A stretch of DNA of 64,000 nt from Bradysia coprophila (taxonomy: Eukaryota; Arthropoda; Insecta; Diptera; Sciaridae), in contig NW_023503555.1 of NCBI RefSeq assembly GCF_014529535.1, positions 7,564,001 to 7,628,000 on the forward strand. The letters are read 5' to 3'. How positions within the stretch are numbered: position 1 is the first letter of the stretch; the number at the start of each line of letters is the position of its first letter. Shown here in pieces: positions 11,285 through 23,985 of this stretch. The position numbers and the translations under genes are program-made. The notes under the pieces are model-generated. The model saw only the letters and a program-made list of their open reading frames with translations. It made no database searches and was not told where the DNA came from.

Positions 11285-12245
11285 AATAGCTCAGATCAAA
11301 TTGAAGTGGAGATCCAATGGCGCCGAATCCAGTTCATGGTAGCAGGAAATGGGTCTACCATCCGCACATATTTAACTTCTTCACTCATAACACAATGCTC
11401 GCGAGGATGCTCGCTTTTCCCAAGGAAGACCTGCATCTACTTCATATCACGACTGAGTAATAGTAGTAGTGTAAGTGGGTAGGGTAGTTACTCTAGCACC
11501 TAAGCCTCTAGTGGGCCTGTTGTGTGTACCCACGCTGGACTATCTACAATCTAGAAGTTCGATTGAGGAAGTCCAGGACGCTTTGAGGAGGTAGATACCA
11601 GATATTATTGTGAGGTAGGATATACGCGCCAAATGACCTGCACAGCACAGGTAGTGCTCCATTGTTTCGACATCGCCGCAATTCGGACAATGGGGGTCAT
11701 CCACCAGGCCCATTGTAAATAAGTGTCATGTTAACGCAGCTGTGATTCTTCTTATATTCCTCCTGCTTAATTTTAATGCTTTCTTTTGCGAATGAAGCGT
11801 GTTTGATAGCTAACCAGTGGTTTTTAAAGGAGTTTTGCACCCAATTTTTTATAAGGTTTTTTAAGTGAGATGCTGCTGCTTTAAGTATGCGTTCGGTCCC
11901 AATAAATGGAGCTGTTGCCGTCGATATCACTATGTCGCGGGACCCATGCAAATGCAAGAGTGACCGAATTGGTGGTAGCGAGCCGATTAAGGCTGTCGGA
12001 GCAATCCAGGACGAGTGCTGAGTGTTGTTTGTATGCCCCGATTCCTTGTAGTGCACTTTGGCTGTCGGAGCAGAACCAGATGTCATTGCTATTTGCGTTA
12101 TTCTCTAGCATGAGTTTGGAGCATTGCGAGATACCGAAGGTTTCCGCCTGGAAAATGGAGGCAGTGCTACACAGTGTGAAAGATTTGGATACATTAGATT
12201 GTGGGCAGTAGATGCCTGAGCCCGATAGGTTGTTACGACAAAGTA
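11285..12245 (-). pseudogene. Non-LTR retrotransposon relic: RNase H and C-terminal Cys/His region
   Basis: Read on the minus strand, ~12240-11900 encodes RNase H motifs: FQAETFGI, CSDSQSAL and AWVPRHSDIDGN. These match the RNase H domain downstream of reverse transcriptase in I/Jockey-like elements. A frameshift follows, then a C-terminal tail (~11705-11570) with the HCPNCGD..EMEHYL.C pattern typical of such ORF2 ends. The rest to ~11285 looks like a 3' untranslated end. There is no intact reverse transcriptase here, so the copy is 5'-truncated and dead. Confidence 0.8.
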
Positions 12246-12369
12246 AAGTTAACCAAATTAGGGATTGCAATTCGTAATGGAGCGTCATATTTATCACAAA
12301 ACTCCCTTTTTTCACTTCACTGCACAATAACTCACCACATTCAAATAACAAAACTTGGCACACCTTTGA

Positions 12370-12900
12370 TGCTCTAAAACATAAAAGAGAAGGCTTAATT
12401 CCAGAGGATTTTTCCATTTTACAGAATTTGACAGAAAGGCTAACAGAACGATTCACCAACGAACGATTTGCCGAGATTGTAGTTTCCTGTTTACAAATTG
12501 TAACGAAAAGACGCAAGGCGCAACTACAGAGGATTTTCCCTTTTACAAAACGTAACGCAAAGGCATAATTCCAAAGGATTTTTCCCCTTTACAAAATTTG
12601 ACTAAAAGCTAACAGAACGATTCCAAAGAATTTTCCCCTTTTACAAAACGCAACGAATAGGCTTTATTACATTGGATTTATCCCTTTTATGAAATGTAAA
12701 GTAAAAGGAAAAATTCCAGTGAATTTTCCCTTTCACAAAACGTAACGAATAGGCTAATGTAACGATTCCAGGGAATATCCTCTTCACAAAATGTCACCCA
12801 GACGCTAATTGATCGGTCGAGATTGTAGTTTCCCTTTTACAAAATGTAACGAAAAGGCTGATGGAACGATTCCAGGGAAATAACTAAATTTGAATGAAAG
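12370..12900. repeat. Degenerate tandem repeat, unit ~60-80 bp
   Basis: The phrases GATTCCAGGGAATTTTCCC, CTTTTACAAAACGTAACG and AAAGGCTAA recur in order about seven times with drift. Related sequence (ACGAAATGTAACGTAAAGG) also occurs near 28385, so the unit is a dispersed family. No gene is seen. Confidence 0.7.
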
Positions 12901-13042
12901 CTAGGACGGGTTATTTAATGCAGCTTTAATGCCTTCTCCGTCGGTCACATTAAGCTTCGATTTACTGATTGGCCCTATTTTAATTTTATACCATTACCAT
13001 ATTGTTGAATAGATTCGAATACATAATTTTTTGTGGTGTATC

Positions 13043-13174
13043 AGTTGCTCAACCAGCACTTAAAATACTTTTAAAAGTATTGTAACAAGAAGAGCCATCA
13101 ATTTTTGGGCAATTTTTTTTGTCTCTTCTTGTTAGAAAAAGTTTAGAAGAATTTTAAGTGCTGTTTGAGCAACT
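13043..13174. repeat. 132-bp MITE-like inverted repeat
   Basis: The element begins AGTTGCTCAACCAGCACTTA and ends TAAGTGCTGTTTGAGCAACT, with an inner AACAAGAAGAG/CTCTTCTTGTT pair. No target duplication was recognised. Confidence 0.75.
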
Positions 13175-13801
13175 AACTTTGGTAAACGTATGCCCTTATC
13201 GACTAGACTATCCTTATAAAGTGTTTATATGACTTTGCACCTGAGTGTAAGTAGTGTTTATATACCAGACGGGAACAGTTTATGAAAATTTCGTTAAACT
13301 GCTCACTTTTCTCACTCACTTTTCACTGGTCAAACGACTACAACCAAATTTATTTTCTGTTGAAAGCTAACACATTTGTGGTCGGAATTGCGGTCGTACA
13401 TTTTTGAAAAATGGTTCTGATGGAAAGATATCATCAAAAATGAAATATGAGACACACAAAGGCTACAATTTCAGCTAAGTACAGGTGCCACTTAAATTCC
13501 ACAAGTGATGAGCTGCCTCGTCCAAATGAAATGCAAAGCATGTGGTGTGGTCTACATAATCTATCGTTTATTCAAAGTTGTATGTAACTTTAACTTAACG
13601 CCTATACCTCTTATGATGAGCCGGGTCGTTTGTTAGTATGGTTGGAAAATTTAGTACAAATAAATTAATGAAACATCTATGCAGTGCATGAATGCACACA
13701 CACAATTCTCATTTACGACCGCTCCGATCGGAAAATTATCAGTATCTCGTCTTTTATCATCGAAAAAATTTGTTTCTTTTTTATACAAAAGGGAAATGGT
13801 T

Positions 13802-16800
13802 CTACGTAACCAGATTCAGCGATTGATATTGTTCGTCCGACACTTCGGTCATCATAAAATTGCCATCGGGTAAAAGAAGTACGACGCGACGTGTTCCTCC
13901 TGAAAATTTTCAAAAATTAGTTTTCCGTTGCTCGTCAGCACAAATCGTTTCGTCAACTTACCGGGTGATGGTAGATCAGCCTGGACAACTTCGGCTGTTA
14001 TTTGACCATCTTGTGAATCATTGTCGGTTGCAATCGACAATTGTTGCGTGGGATCATTCAGTTCGGAGGTGTCCTGCTTGATCACGTATTGTGTCTGATC
14101 GGTGGGATTTCCATCCTGAAACGATAGCGCTTGTTAAGTTACACATAAAACAGAAACTACCCGCCGACACATACCTCATCTGTTGCCATATTTTGCATAG
14201 CATCAGCAACGGCACTATCCAAATTGATCATACCGCCCTCATCATTCTCGTCGGCCGCCACATAAACGCATTGCTGTTCACCTTCAGCGCCCTGTGCAAT
14301 CAAAATGGTTTGGCCCTGTTCATTCTTGCCGGCCACTTGATAAATCGTTCCGTCTTCACCGGTTACCAGCAACGGTTGGCCGTCCTCTTGTGCAGCCAAT
14401 AGCTGTTGCAGACCGGCATCATCGGTCAAAGTGGCTTTGAATTTTTGCTCGTTTTCCGACATGTCGTCGGAATTCAAATGCGTCAGGTCATCGTCACCGT
14501 GGCCGAGGACTTTGCCGGTTATCGGACATAGTGTCATCTCGTTTGGTGGACTTTCGGTCAGATGTGTTTGGAAGTCTTTGATGTCTTCGTGAACGTTTTG
14601 GATTTTTGTTGACGGAATTTGCGTTACCTGAACAACGAAATTGAAATTGAGTTTTAGCTGAACCGATTGTACCGACCGCAAAACTCGATCACTTACCGAA
14701 TTGGCGGGCATTTGTTTTCGAGTTATTTTCAGATCGCCGTGACGTGTTAGCGCTGCAATTTTCTGGTCTTGCATCAATTTCGTTTCGGACGATGGAGCAC
14801 TTTTCACTGTACGTTGAACGGTTTGTTTTTGGCCTGATGAATAGACTTGTGGTGAAAGCGAGGAGCGCTGAAAGAAAACGAAGTTGTGGAACATGCAACA
14901 ATCGATATATGAGAGGTGGCGCTAGTCACCGTACCTGTGCTAATGTCGTTTGTCCAATTTGAGTGCGGTTTGTTTGGCTAATAATTTGACGAACAGGTTG
15001 ATTGCGCGGTGGTGCTGGTTTGGTTGTAATATTCGGTCTGACCACCGTGTTTGTCTGTCGAGCTGGTGGATTGGATCTGGCAGCCGGCCGTTGCACTATT
15101 TTCGTCTGAGAATTATTCACTCGCACTACACCGCTCGTGGATTCGCCTTTCTGGACCACTCTAACCTGAGCTTCACCTTTTTGTACCTAAAGACATCGGT
15201 CAGAAATTGCGACGGAATTTTGCGGAATTCTGATCTTCTTACCGGACTCGCCGTAACACCGGGCTTCTTTACAATTCCTGTCGGCCTCTTTTCCTTCGGT
15301 GCGCTGATAACCATTTCGGATTTATCGGGCGACTTTGACCCATTGATTTTATGAGTGATTCCAGAGTTGGCTTGCTTATTTACGGACACAATGCGAACCG
15401 CACCGGATTGATTGATTCGGTTGACAGCCTGTGATCCAGGCGATTCCGTTTTTATTATCTTAACAGCCGGTTCACTTTCTTCATTGTCAATTTCATGTTC
15501 AAAATCAATCTCCGTTTCGAGTTTACGTTTGTTCGTACCAGCGGCTGTCTCATTATTATCACTGATCCACTGCTTCACCTGGTCCATTGCCTTCGATTTG
15601 GAATTTCTGCCCGGCCGTACTGGTGATCCTTTTGAATCATTCGACTCGAAACTGTTGTTCACTACACTAGTCTCCTTTGCCTTTGCTTCAGCTGCCTGTT
15701 TTGCGGCTGCCATCGCTGCACGTTGCTCCTTTTGACGCGCTAATTGTTTCTCGAACAGATCCAGCATTTGTGGACACACTTTCAAATAGGTATACGGCTC
15801 CCAGGTGTTCTGGTCATGCGTAAAATTCTCCCATTTGACGAGATACTCATGCTCTTTTCGTCGTGGATTGAATCGCTTCGCCAGAATCTTTTCCACCGTC
15901 TGCTCTTCGGTCTCATTTGTTTCGCTGTCCGGAATGGTTCGCTTGGCTATTTTACTGTGGAATGAGGACAGTGATTAGAGATGCAAGGGAGAATTATTAG
16001 GCGAACAAGCAAGACACTTACTTAGCATTTCCCACTTTATTCAAAAGAACCGGATTGCCGGGTAGCTTGGCCAACGGTGATCGAACCACTTTCTTCATAA
16101 TTTTCGGTGCGGCTTCAGGTTCCGGTTTAACTTCAGCTTTGATATACTGTCGTCCGACCAAATTCACTTTCGGTTCAGCTGGTTTGTACGTTTTTGTCTC
16201 TGGCACCGGCCCAGCGTCAACGACAGTCTTTGTAATTTTCACCGGCATTTCGTGAAGGTTGCCCTGTCCCATCTACAAAAATGTCGGGTGGTTAAATCAC
16301 TCCGTTTCAATTCAAATTAGTGTGACTTACTCGTGCAAATGATTGAATTGTCCGACCTGCAACCACCCAGGTCTCACGTATCGCCTCATCCAACGTCAAC
16401 CATGTCTGATACAATTTCCATGGATTAACAATTGTGTTCGCACTGTCCGAGTTCAGTTGCGAAGCTTTCCACAATAGAAACGCCCACACTTTCGGTTTAG
16501 TCTCTTGCTGCGGATAAAGAAAAGAAATTTTGGATTGTTTGAGCACACGCCTGTCCAAATAGACCAATTGACTGCTCTTACGCTATCCTTCAATGTTGAT
16601 GTCTCATTGCAGTTGCCATTTTTGTGCTCGGTGAATTGTTCCAAAAAATGGAAAACCTCATTGCAACCACCGCACACAAGGACGTCAGTTTTCGTCATTT
16701 CGGTTTGGGCTTCTGTCGGGCAAAAAAAAAGTTCAGGATTTTAAGCAAAAAGCCAAAAAAGCAGCAAACATTCGAACTCACTTCTTATCAATTCTGGATG

Positions 16801-16836
16801 TTTACCAATGTCTGATGGATCCACTTCACGACCCAT
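13802..16836 (-). CDS. Chro: Chromator (chromodomain protein of interbands and spindle matrix)
   Basis: Ten exons on the minus strand: 16836-16782, 16712-16582, 16507-16331, 16272-16022, 15954-15243, 15186-14935, 14867-14697, 14627-14175, 14115-13962, 13899-13802; 817 aa. The first exon starts MGREVDPSDIGKHPELI and joins in frame. A Cys/His motif follows (CGGC...FHFLEQFTEHKNGNC, residues ~30-52), then a conserved LLWKASQL...WVVAGRTIQSFAR segment. The chromodomain is at ~226-275 (EYLVKWENF, NTWEPYTYL), then an Ala/Gln/Lys helix. The long C-terminus has low-complexity and acidic parts and ends in a short conserved block. In Drosophila, Chromator binds Z4 and JIL-1 kinase at polytene interbands and joins the spindle matrix. 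A CTTTCCCCAG acceptor just before the first ATG suggests an upstream non-coding exon. A poly(A) signal is likely at 13567-13572. Domain layout fits Chromator well; orthology is from recall. Confidence 0.88.
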
Positions 16837-19022
16837 GCTACAGCAACCCGCTTAACTGGGGAAAGAAAATGACTTCGATTAGCGTTTTGCGGTCAAAATT
16901 ACCATTTTAGCTCAATCTTCCGAAACCTAAGCATGGAAGGAACAGAACTGGCTGGTCATTCCGGAGGTTTACAGACACAATCAACTAGATTGTCGATCTT
17001 GTTGAGGTCCAGTGACCAGATTTACAATCAGAAGTTCAATAATGATTTTTGCCGTCGAGTTACGGTCATCATTCCACACAAAGAACATTATTCAATGTCG
17101 TACCGACCTCGTGCAAGATAATTAATCGATTCCACACACCCATATGAAGCGTAGGGCACCAACATACTATACTCCCAATGCAGTGCACAATGCAAGAAAC
17201 TATTGCGCTCTCTTCGAAGCGAGTCTGGTAAGCAGTAAATAGACAGGTCGACCGACCAATACATTTCGCATTGTGCAACCACCCACATAATGTAACAATA
17301 TTTGAGGGTTTTGCGTGAAGGGAAAACAGCGATAGCGCACTGAATAACATGTTACTTGCATCACTATCTCTGTGCCCATGTTACCTGACTGACAGACGCG
17401 CGAACTGTGTACAACTTTCTATCGAACAATTAGTAGAACCTCTGCAATTATGATCAAAATGTTAGATTGATATTCCTCGTTTGAATAGCGGCTGGCTTCC
17501 ACAATCTTCCACAATACAATCAGTTCTACGACGCTTGCAGATCCAGCAACAAATTAATTTTGTACACACACAAGAAAACACTCCAATGTTGATACAGAAA
17601 AAAAATGCTTAGCGCCAAAGGTGAAAACATGAAAAACTTGACTCAAATTGGCCACAAATTTACACAATTTTCACTCAACGCCGATGCAGTACTCACCAAA
17701 TATTCGAAACAACACAAAATATCAGGAAAAACTGCTGCGAAACGGATTATTTATTCAACTTTTGTGCCTCGAACAGACAATTTCTATGCTAAAGTCATTC
17801 GCTGTCTTTGTAAAATAAATGCACCAAATACGAAATGGCTTCGTTCGTTTATTTGGCGTTGAATGTCGTCCGTTTCATACAGCCAATGAGAGCGAAAAGT
17901 TTTGAATTCACAGCCAATCGGGTTGTCGTTCACAATCGGTGTACAATAAACGAACGAAGGTAGCCAGGTCGGCAAAATGATGAAATAATAAGAGAGACGA
18001 CAAAAATTATGCTCAATAATAAATATAACAACACTGTTCTCGTTGTATGGACGGTATGGATGAAAATGTTGGATGGATGAGATCGGAGATGGGTTAATTA
18101 CAGTGGAATATTGCTAAGCATTTTGAACAAATTTTATTTAGAATTTTGAAGAATTGTTAATGTATTGGAATTTGTATTCTCTTTGCTAGAATCGTTCTCA
18201 TTAATACTTTGCAACCCTGATGGCAATGAAATCATTTAGATATACAGCGGAAAGACGCCTTTTATTATATATAGTCTCATTACAGTCTGATTTTCATCAA
18301 TATTGAACTTTGAGAGTTATCAGAGTTATTCGAGAGTTATTACATTGCGGAATTATTTGCGGTATGATTTCGGCAACTCGATCTAAATGCAAGAGGTGTA
18401 ATCATATATATCATACATGATATGAGTCTAGTAGATTACTTCTTAAATGATGAATACAAGAAACGTGTACGTATACGTGTGCTTCGACGAGTGTTGGTAA
18501 AGTCTCACATAAAATACTACGCTACTAGAGACAATATCAGATTTTAATAAAGCGAGGCGGAGCCCGAGGGAAAAACACACCGAGTGTGTTTTGAGTCGTT
18601 TGGATAGGCCTTTATATAACTAGACACAAAAAGAAGAAAAGCAGAGCTTCCGAGCGAATTTTGTTGATATGAGGTGTAGTCGAGGTTAATAACTGTAATG
18701 ACTTGGAATTTTGGTTAATACAGCAGAACCATAATGACATGTTTTATTGTCTAGATGCACAACTCTGCTATTATAAGAACATAAGAAATATTCGGAGGCT
18801 AATGCAATCAAAATAGGCCTTGCATTTTCTCGTACAGATAGGAGTCATGATTTCTTAGTGTGAATAAAAACACACAATACATGCAATCGTACACGCATAC
18901 ATATTTAAAAATTTGGAGGCTTCTTGACGTTTTAAAAATGAGTGGTCGTGCTAGAAGCAGTGCTATGATAAATGATAACCACACAAAAACTAGACTTTCC
19001 ATTTTTATCCCGAGTCATGTAA

Positions 19023-19154
19023 CAGTCTCGGACTGGCAGATCGGGGAGGAAGAATGAGACGAAATGACGAACAGGACGGAATGGATGAAGGAGACAAAAT
19101 GACGTGGTCAAAACAATTCTTCATTCTTCAGCCCGATCTCTCAGTTCGGGGCTG
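19023..19154. mobile_element. hAT-type MITE, ends CAGTCTCGGACTGGC / GTTCGGGGCTG
   Basis: The left end CAGTCTCGGACTGGCAGATC and right end GATCTCTCAGTTCGGGGCTG are imperfect inverted repeats. Flanks CATGTAA and TATGTAA suggest a degraded target duplication. The GGACTGGC end sequence is shared with 8027-8147 and with ends near 45.8 kb and 62.42 kb, so one family is spread over the window. Confidence 0.65.
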
Positions 19155-19608
19155 TATGTAATAGATTTTATGCCACTCAGCATAATAATGTGCAAAATTT
19201 GCAAACTTTAAATGCCTCTGTGGCATAAATAGTTCTTTACGTCACAAGGACAAGTTTACATTCGCCCCTCAAAATTGACATTTCTACTTTCGGCTCTCGT
19301 ATGAAGCATGAAAACGTTTTATGCAACTCGATGCAAAGTATTTTATTAGGCTCACGATGTGTATTATGCGGCCTCGTGTCATAATTACGCATCTAGAGCC
19401 TAATAAAGTACTTGGCACCTCGATTACATAAATACCTTGTGGTGACAAACCCGGATAGTGAATGATTTATTTAATAATAGTTTCTACGTATTTATACCCT
19501 AGGGATTTGATTCCATTGAATTAGAAGTGGACGTTTACTAAAAATCCACTAAGACTGTTTAAATTGTATTGCCAACGTGAGTGTCTTTATCTTTTAGAGC
19601 CCAGATTA

Positions 19609-19776
19609 ACCAGCGTTACAATAGTACCACTCTTTTAGTTCCACTTTTTTCGTAAAAGGAAAAAGTGGAACTATCTTCAGGCCGCATATATGCAGCGTTA
19701 CAATAGTTCCAATTTTTCCCTTTTACGGGAAAGGGAAAAATTGGAACTAAAAGAGTGGTACTATTGTAACGCTGGT
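19609..19776. mobile_element. 168-bp fold-back element with perfect 9-bp target duplication
   Basis: The ends ACCAGCGTTACAATAGTACC and its exact complement are flanked by CCCAGATTA at 19600-19608 and again at 19777-19785. Inside are nested hairpins (GTTCCACTTTTT/AAAAAGTGGAAC; CCTTTTACGGGAAAGGG) and a partial internal copy of the end (GCGTTACAATAG). A 9-bp duplication is the size typical of Mutator-like elements. Confidence 0.88.
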
Positions 19777-20473
19777 CCCAGATTATCGTAACCATTCTAT
19801 AAGAAATCTTATTCGTACTCTGTTTGACAGCTGCCGATTATCATCAATTTTGCTTGAAGTGCATTGATTGAATTGAAAATTTTGAAATAAATCCACTAAA
19901 AAAGTCTCACTCAAGACGTGAACTGATGTCGCTTTTCTTTAAGAAACTCTTCAACAATTTCAAACCAGCATCAGGTCAACCAATATAGTCGAATAATTGA
20001 TCCAACGTGCAGGTTTCGGTTTAATTAACAAGAAAAGAAATTAATTGAGAAGGAACGGAATAGTTTTATTAGTTATTAGCGAAAACTGAATCAAAAATCG
20101 TTGCAGTGTCTCTATTTTGTACGTTTTCTACGAACAGCTTATAAGCGACATCTGTTGGAATCTTACGTTAAACTCTACAACTCTATCTATGCCATCTATA
20201 CATTCGAGAAAGGACTCATAGCTAAAAATTATTATAAAAAGTGTCATTAAAATGAACGTCAGTGCATTGTTGCACGACGGCTCTTTGAGAAGACTGTCAA
20301 GATTGTACAATACAAAACACAAAACAACAAATCTGAATTTCGCTCTCGGTCACATTTCTAATTCGTAAATTTCGTTTTGATGAAAAAAAGCGAATTTTTC
20401 GCCAAATTTCTAATAAAAAGCTGAATTCGCATTTCGATATAATTTGATCAATTCACGGATATTTACCGCTTAA

Positions 20474-22002
20474 ATGGCAGACGACGATGATGGAAAAGAA
20501 TACAGATGGGAGACCGGCTATGAAAAGACATGGTGAGTAAACACAAACAATTCGATGGAATGGTTTAGACATGAAACCATTTCCAAGTGGAATATATACA
20601 AAACGCTTCGACAGTCGAAGATACAATTAGTCCAACTGCATTTACTACTCAACTCGTACCACACGTTTTGCTATAAGAAATTCTTCTGTTCGTGTTGAAG
20701 GGAAGCAATCAAAGAAGACGAAGATGGGATGGTGGAGGGAGCAATAGCTGACATAATACAGAAAGCGAAGCGCAAACGGCAAGCCCAGAAGAAGGGACAC
20801 AGTCGTCTAGGTATGATGAGACATTTCTACATTATTGTCGACTGTTCGGAATCAATGTCTATGCCGGATCTTAAGCCCACTCGTATTATGTGTACCACAA
20901 AGGTAACTTCCACCCCAATCGAAGTAGATTCGTTGTTCCAGTACCAAAGAATCGTTTTTCTTTCCAGCTGCTCGATAAGTTCATTGAAGAGTTTTTCGAC
21001 CAGAATCCCATCAGTCAATTGGGCGTGATTGTAATGAAAAGCAAACGAGCTGAAAAACTATCGGAAATGGCCGGCAGTTCGAGGAAGCACATCAAGGCAT
21101 TGGCTCAAATGAATAAGATGCAGTTGACTGGTGAACCATCACTCCAGAACGGTCTCGAGTTGGCATTGCAAACGCTAAAGATGATACCATCGCACGCCAG
21201 CCGCGAAATTCTAATCATCATGGGAAGTCTAACAACGTGCGATCCGGGCGATATCAACACGACAATTGAAACACTCAAAAAGGAAGGGGTGCGATGTTCG
21301 GTTGTAAGTCTGTCCGCAGAAATACGAATCTGTCGCCATCTCGCCACTGAAACGGGTGGACTGTACAGTGCTGTGCTGGACGACACACATTATCGCGATC
21401 AACTGTTACAGCATATCGATCCACCGCCGGCGGCCCAAACACAAGAAAATTCATTGATCAAAATGGGATTTCCACATAGTCATTGTGAAGAGGCCAAGGA
21501 GCCAGCTCTGACGATGTGCATGTGGTAAGTTTGTACACGATTCATCGATGAACGAACGCCTTTACCTTTACATGTTTGTTCTTCCAGTCACATTGACAAC
21601 GTTGATGAACCCAGTAAATTAACGGCCGGTGGATATCAGTGCCCCCAATGTAGCAGCAAATACTGTGAGCTGCCCGTGTCATGCGTATCCTGTAATTTAA
21701 CACTAGTGTCAGCACCACATTTGGCTCGGTCCTATCATCACTTATTTCCCGTGAACCCGTTCCGCGAGATTCCGTTTACCAAGCAACGTGATCTGTGCTA
21801 CGCATGCCAGAAAACCTTCAACGATCTGGACAAAAATGTGTACCAATGCGATCTGTGCTCGCAGGTGTTTTGCATCGATTGTGATATTTTCATCCATGAC
21901 ACATTGCACATTTGTGTGGGATGTACAACGATTCCGATGGCTGCACAAAGTGTCCACATGAGAGAGCCCGTCTACAAAGCGAACGCTCATTATGCGAATT
22001 GA
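20474..22002 (+). CDS. Ssl1: General transcription factor IIH subunit 2 (p44/SSL1)
   Basis: Four exons, 20474-20532, 20701-20902, 20968-21524 and 21588-22002, give 410 aa, close to the usual p44 length (~395). Residues ~57-240 form the von Willebrand A-like domain with [12 protein letters not shown] and a DxSxS-type motif, followed by QLGVI and ALQTL blocks. In TFIIH this domain contacts and stimulates the XPD helicase. The C-terminus has a Cys4 zinc site (CPQC...KYCELPVSC) and a C4C4 RING-like module ([27 protein letters not shown], ~345-395) that holds p34 (GTF2H3). Roles are promoter opening by RNA polymerase II and nucleotide-excision repair. The start ATG (TTAAATGG) fits the short acidic N-terminus of the family. 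The poly(A) signal AATAAA is at 22026-22031. Nothing is broken. Confidence 0.96.
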
Positions 22003-23187
22003 ACCGGAATTGATTGATGATGTCCAATAAAGTAATCGCTGTCCGAATGTAAGAATTGTGCGTTTTGTCTCAAGATTGGACGTCTGATCCGAGCGATCCT
22101 AATTCAAAGCAGGTAAGGAGAGATAAGAAACCAAAAGTGTTCCGTATGAGGTGGACAAAGAATCGTATTGTTGGTTTTCTCATATACGAAAACCTTTCTT
22201 GATATTTGACTTAAGCGAGGCACTCGTGTGCCCCACCGAGTACTGATCACGCATACTTCTTCATGGAATTGTCTGTTTCGGAGTTTTATTGTCAATTGTA
22301 AATCAAGGACATGAGATATCTCTCCAGATACCATGCGAAGGAAATTTTGAATGTTCAGCTTTAGATCCTTGACTTCCACTAAAACAGTAAATAAAAAAGG
22401 GAAATATTTGCGTATCGGATGCAAGGGGACCGCTAGAACTTCGGCGAAGTCATCACAGTTTTACCAATTTTTTTCAACTGCTCACATCTCAGTGTGAATG
22501 AATTTCAAACCCAATAAGACCGTACTGTCAGGAAAGTACATACAATTACCTTTCTGATGCCACTCCACACGCCCTTTTACGTTTCATGGATCTGGAAAAA
22601 TTTCCTTTAGAAAAGTGCATGTTTTCGATCATCTCCCACTAGCCACACAAGCGTCCAGGAAAAGAGGGTTTGGCTTCTATGGTTCAATACCTTTCACAAA
22701 GGTCCTTTCTAGACAAATATAGAAAAGTCCACTGGAAAATGCGTCCGACCTACCAGGCTGTTTTTCGAAAGGATCCCTTAAAGTACGTGCAAGCTGATAA
22801 AGTAAATGATTTCGCATCAGACACTCTAAGATATACTATGTGTATCATATGTACTATGATATACTATGTACAAGGATGTAGAAGATTTAGCGATTTATAT
22901 AGTGTAGCGGTGGTAAAAGGTTATGGTTTGTTTGTTTTGGTACGTCAGACGTCATAACAAGCCTTTTACGGCCAATAACAAGTTCAGTTTTGACCTCCGG
23001 CTTAAGAGCAAATTTGTAGACGAAGAAATATACGTTTTTTGATGATTTCTATGAACCCTTTTTTTAAAAGTAAAACTTCAAGCATGAGTGGTACTCACTG
23101 TAAGAAAATTTGAAAACATTTTTCATGCAAAATAGTACTCTATTTGGCAGCTGCCACTCGAAGCACTTTTGCTTGAAGTGCGTTGGT

Positions 23188-23385
23188 AAAACCATTCACA
23201 CAAAAATGGGTTACTTTTAAAGGAAAAATTGGTTTGTGAGTCATAGCTTAGCCAACTTGGAGAAAAATGTGCAGATTACATAAATTTACACAATCTGCAA
23301 AGGTTTCTCCAAGTGGGATGAGTTATCACCCACAAACCAATTTTTCCTTTTAAAAGTAACACATTTTTGCGTTCGTTAATGGTTT
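23188..23385. repeat. 198-bp MITE-like element with ~80-bp inverted arms
   Basis: AAACCATTCACACAAAAATG...GGAAAAATTGGTTTGTG...CTTGGAGAAA on the left is mirrored by TTTCTCCAAG...CACAAACCAATTTTTCC...AATGGTTT on the right. No open frame or clear target duplication was found. Confidence 0.8.
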
Positions 23386-23909
23386 AAAAAAAAAAGATTT
23401 TGGTTCGTAGAAATCATCATAAAAATTCTTCGCCTAAATGTAGGCAACAAATTTACAAAGCGTTAATTGCTCTTAACCACGCCTCGAAGTATGCCAATGC
23501 TATCCTGAGGAAAGTTATGCGAATAACTGATATCTCGTCTAAATGTAGGCTAGACAGATATTTAGGCAAATCCATCGTACCTGGGCTACTTCATACTAGT
23601 GTCAAGATTGGAACATGTCAGGTCAGGTCAACCTGAAATTACCTGTATCTGTTTGTTGGACTTGAGCCTGTTTCAATAAATTTTGACATAGTAACCCAGG
23701 TAGCCTGACATATTTGTATGAACATTTTGCGTAAACTGAAACCTAAACAGAAAAGATTGGAAGGATCAGGTTAGGTCAACCTGTTTCGAGCTTATAACGA
23801 GTCATTCAGTGTGTACACCGCTGCAGCCTACAGACAATCAGCAACTACACATATTATTCAACTTAAGAGATCTTCAGTACGTTACCAATCCAATATATTC
23901 ACTAGAAAG

Positions 23910-23985
23910 ATTCCACGGGAATCGAACCTGATTCATTTTTCGGTGGAAAGTCAGTACGCAACCATTGAGTTATCAACGGTTCTGG
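23910..23985 (-). pseudogene. tRNA-like relic or head of a tRNA-derived SINE
   Basis: On the minus strand a perfect Pol III B box, GGTTCGATTCC (23928-23918), follows at normal distance an A-box-like TAACTCAATGG (near 23972-23960). The T stem has a mismatch and no acceptor stem pairs well, so this is not a working tRNA. It is either a tRNA pseudogene or the 5' end of a SINE. Confidence 0.45.

Larger units (their letters stand above)
16837..20473. other. Intergenic DNA with several small transposable elements
   Basis: The right flank of Chromator (about 16.85-17.6 kb) should hold its promoter and a non-coding first exon, but neither can be pinned down. Further right are a short AAAACACACCGAGTGTGTTTT hairpin (~18573), a hAT-like MITE (19023-19154), a ~230-bp repeat with ends around GGCATAAATAG (19210-19440, related to 185-320 and 58.75 kb) and a fold-back element (19609-19776). 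No gene was recognised. Confidence 0.5.

Noticed and set aside
14157-14894. Single long exon read through 14628-14696 in Chromator
   Set aside because: The frame stays open, but a good donor (TCG|GTAAGT) and acceptor (TTCAG|GTAACG) bound a 69-bp stretch unlike the flanking protein, so it was treated as an intron; retention would keep frame.
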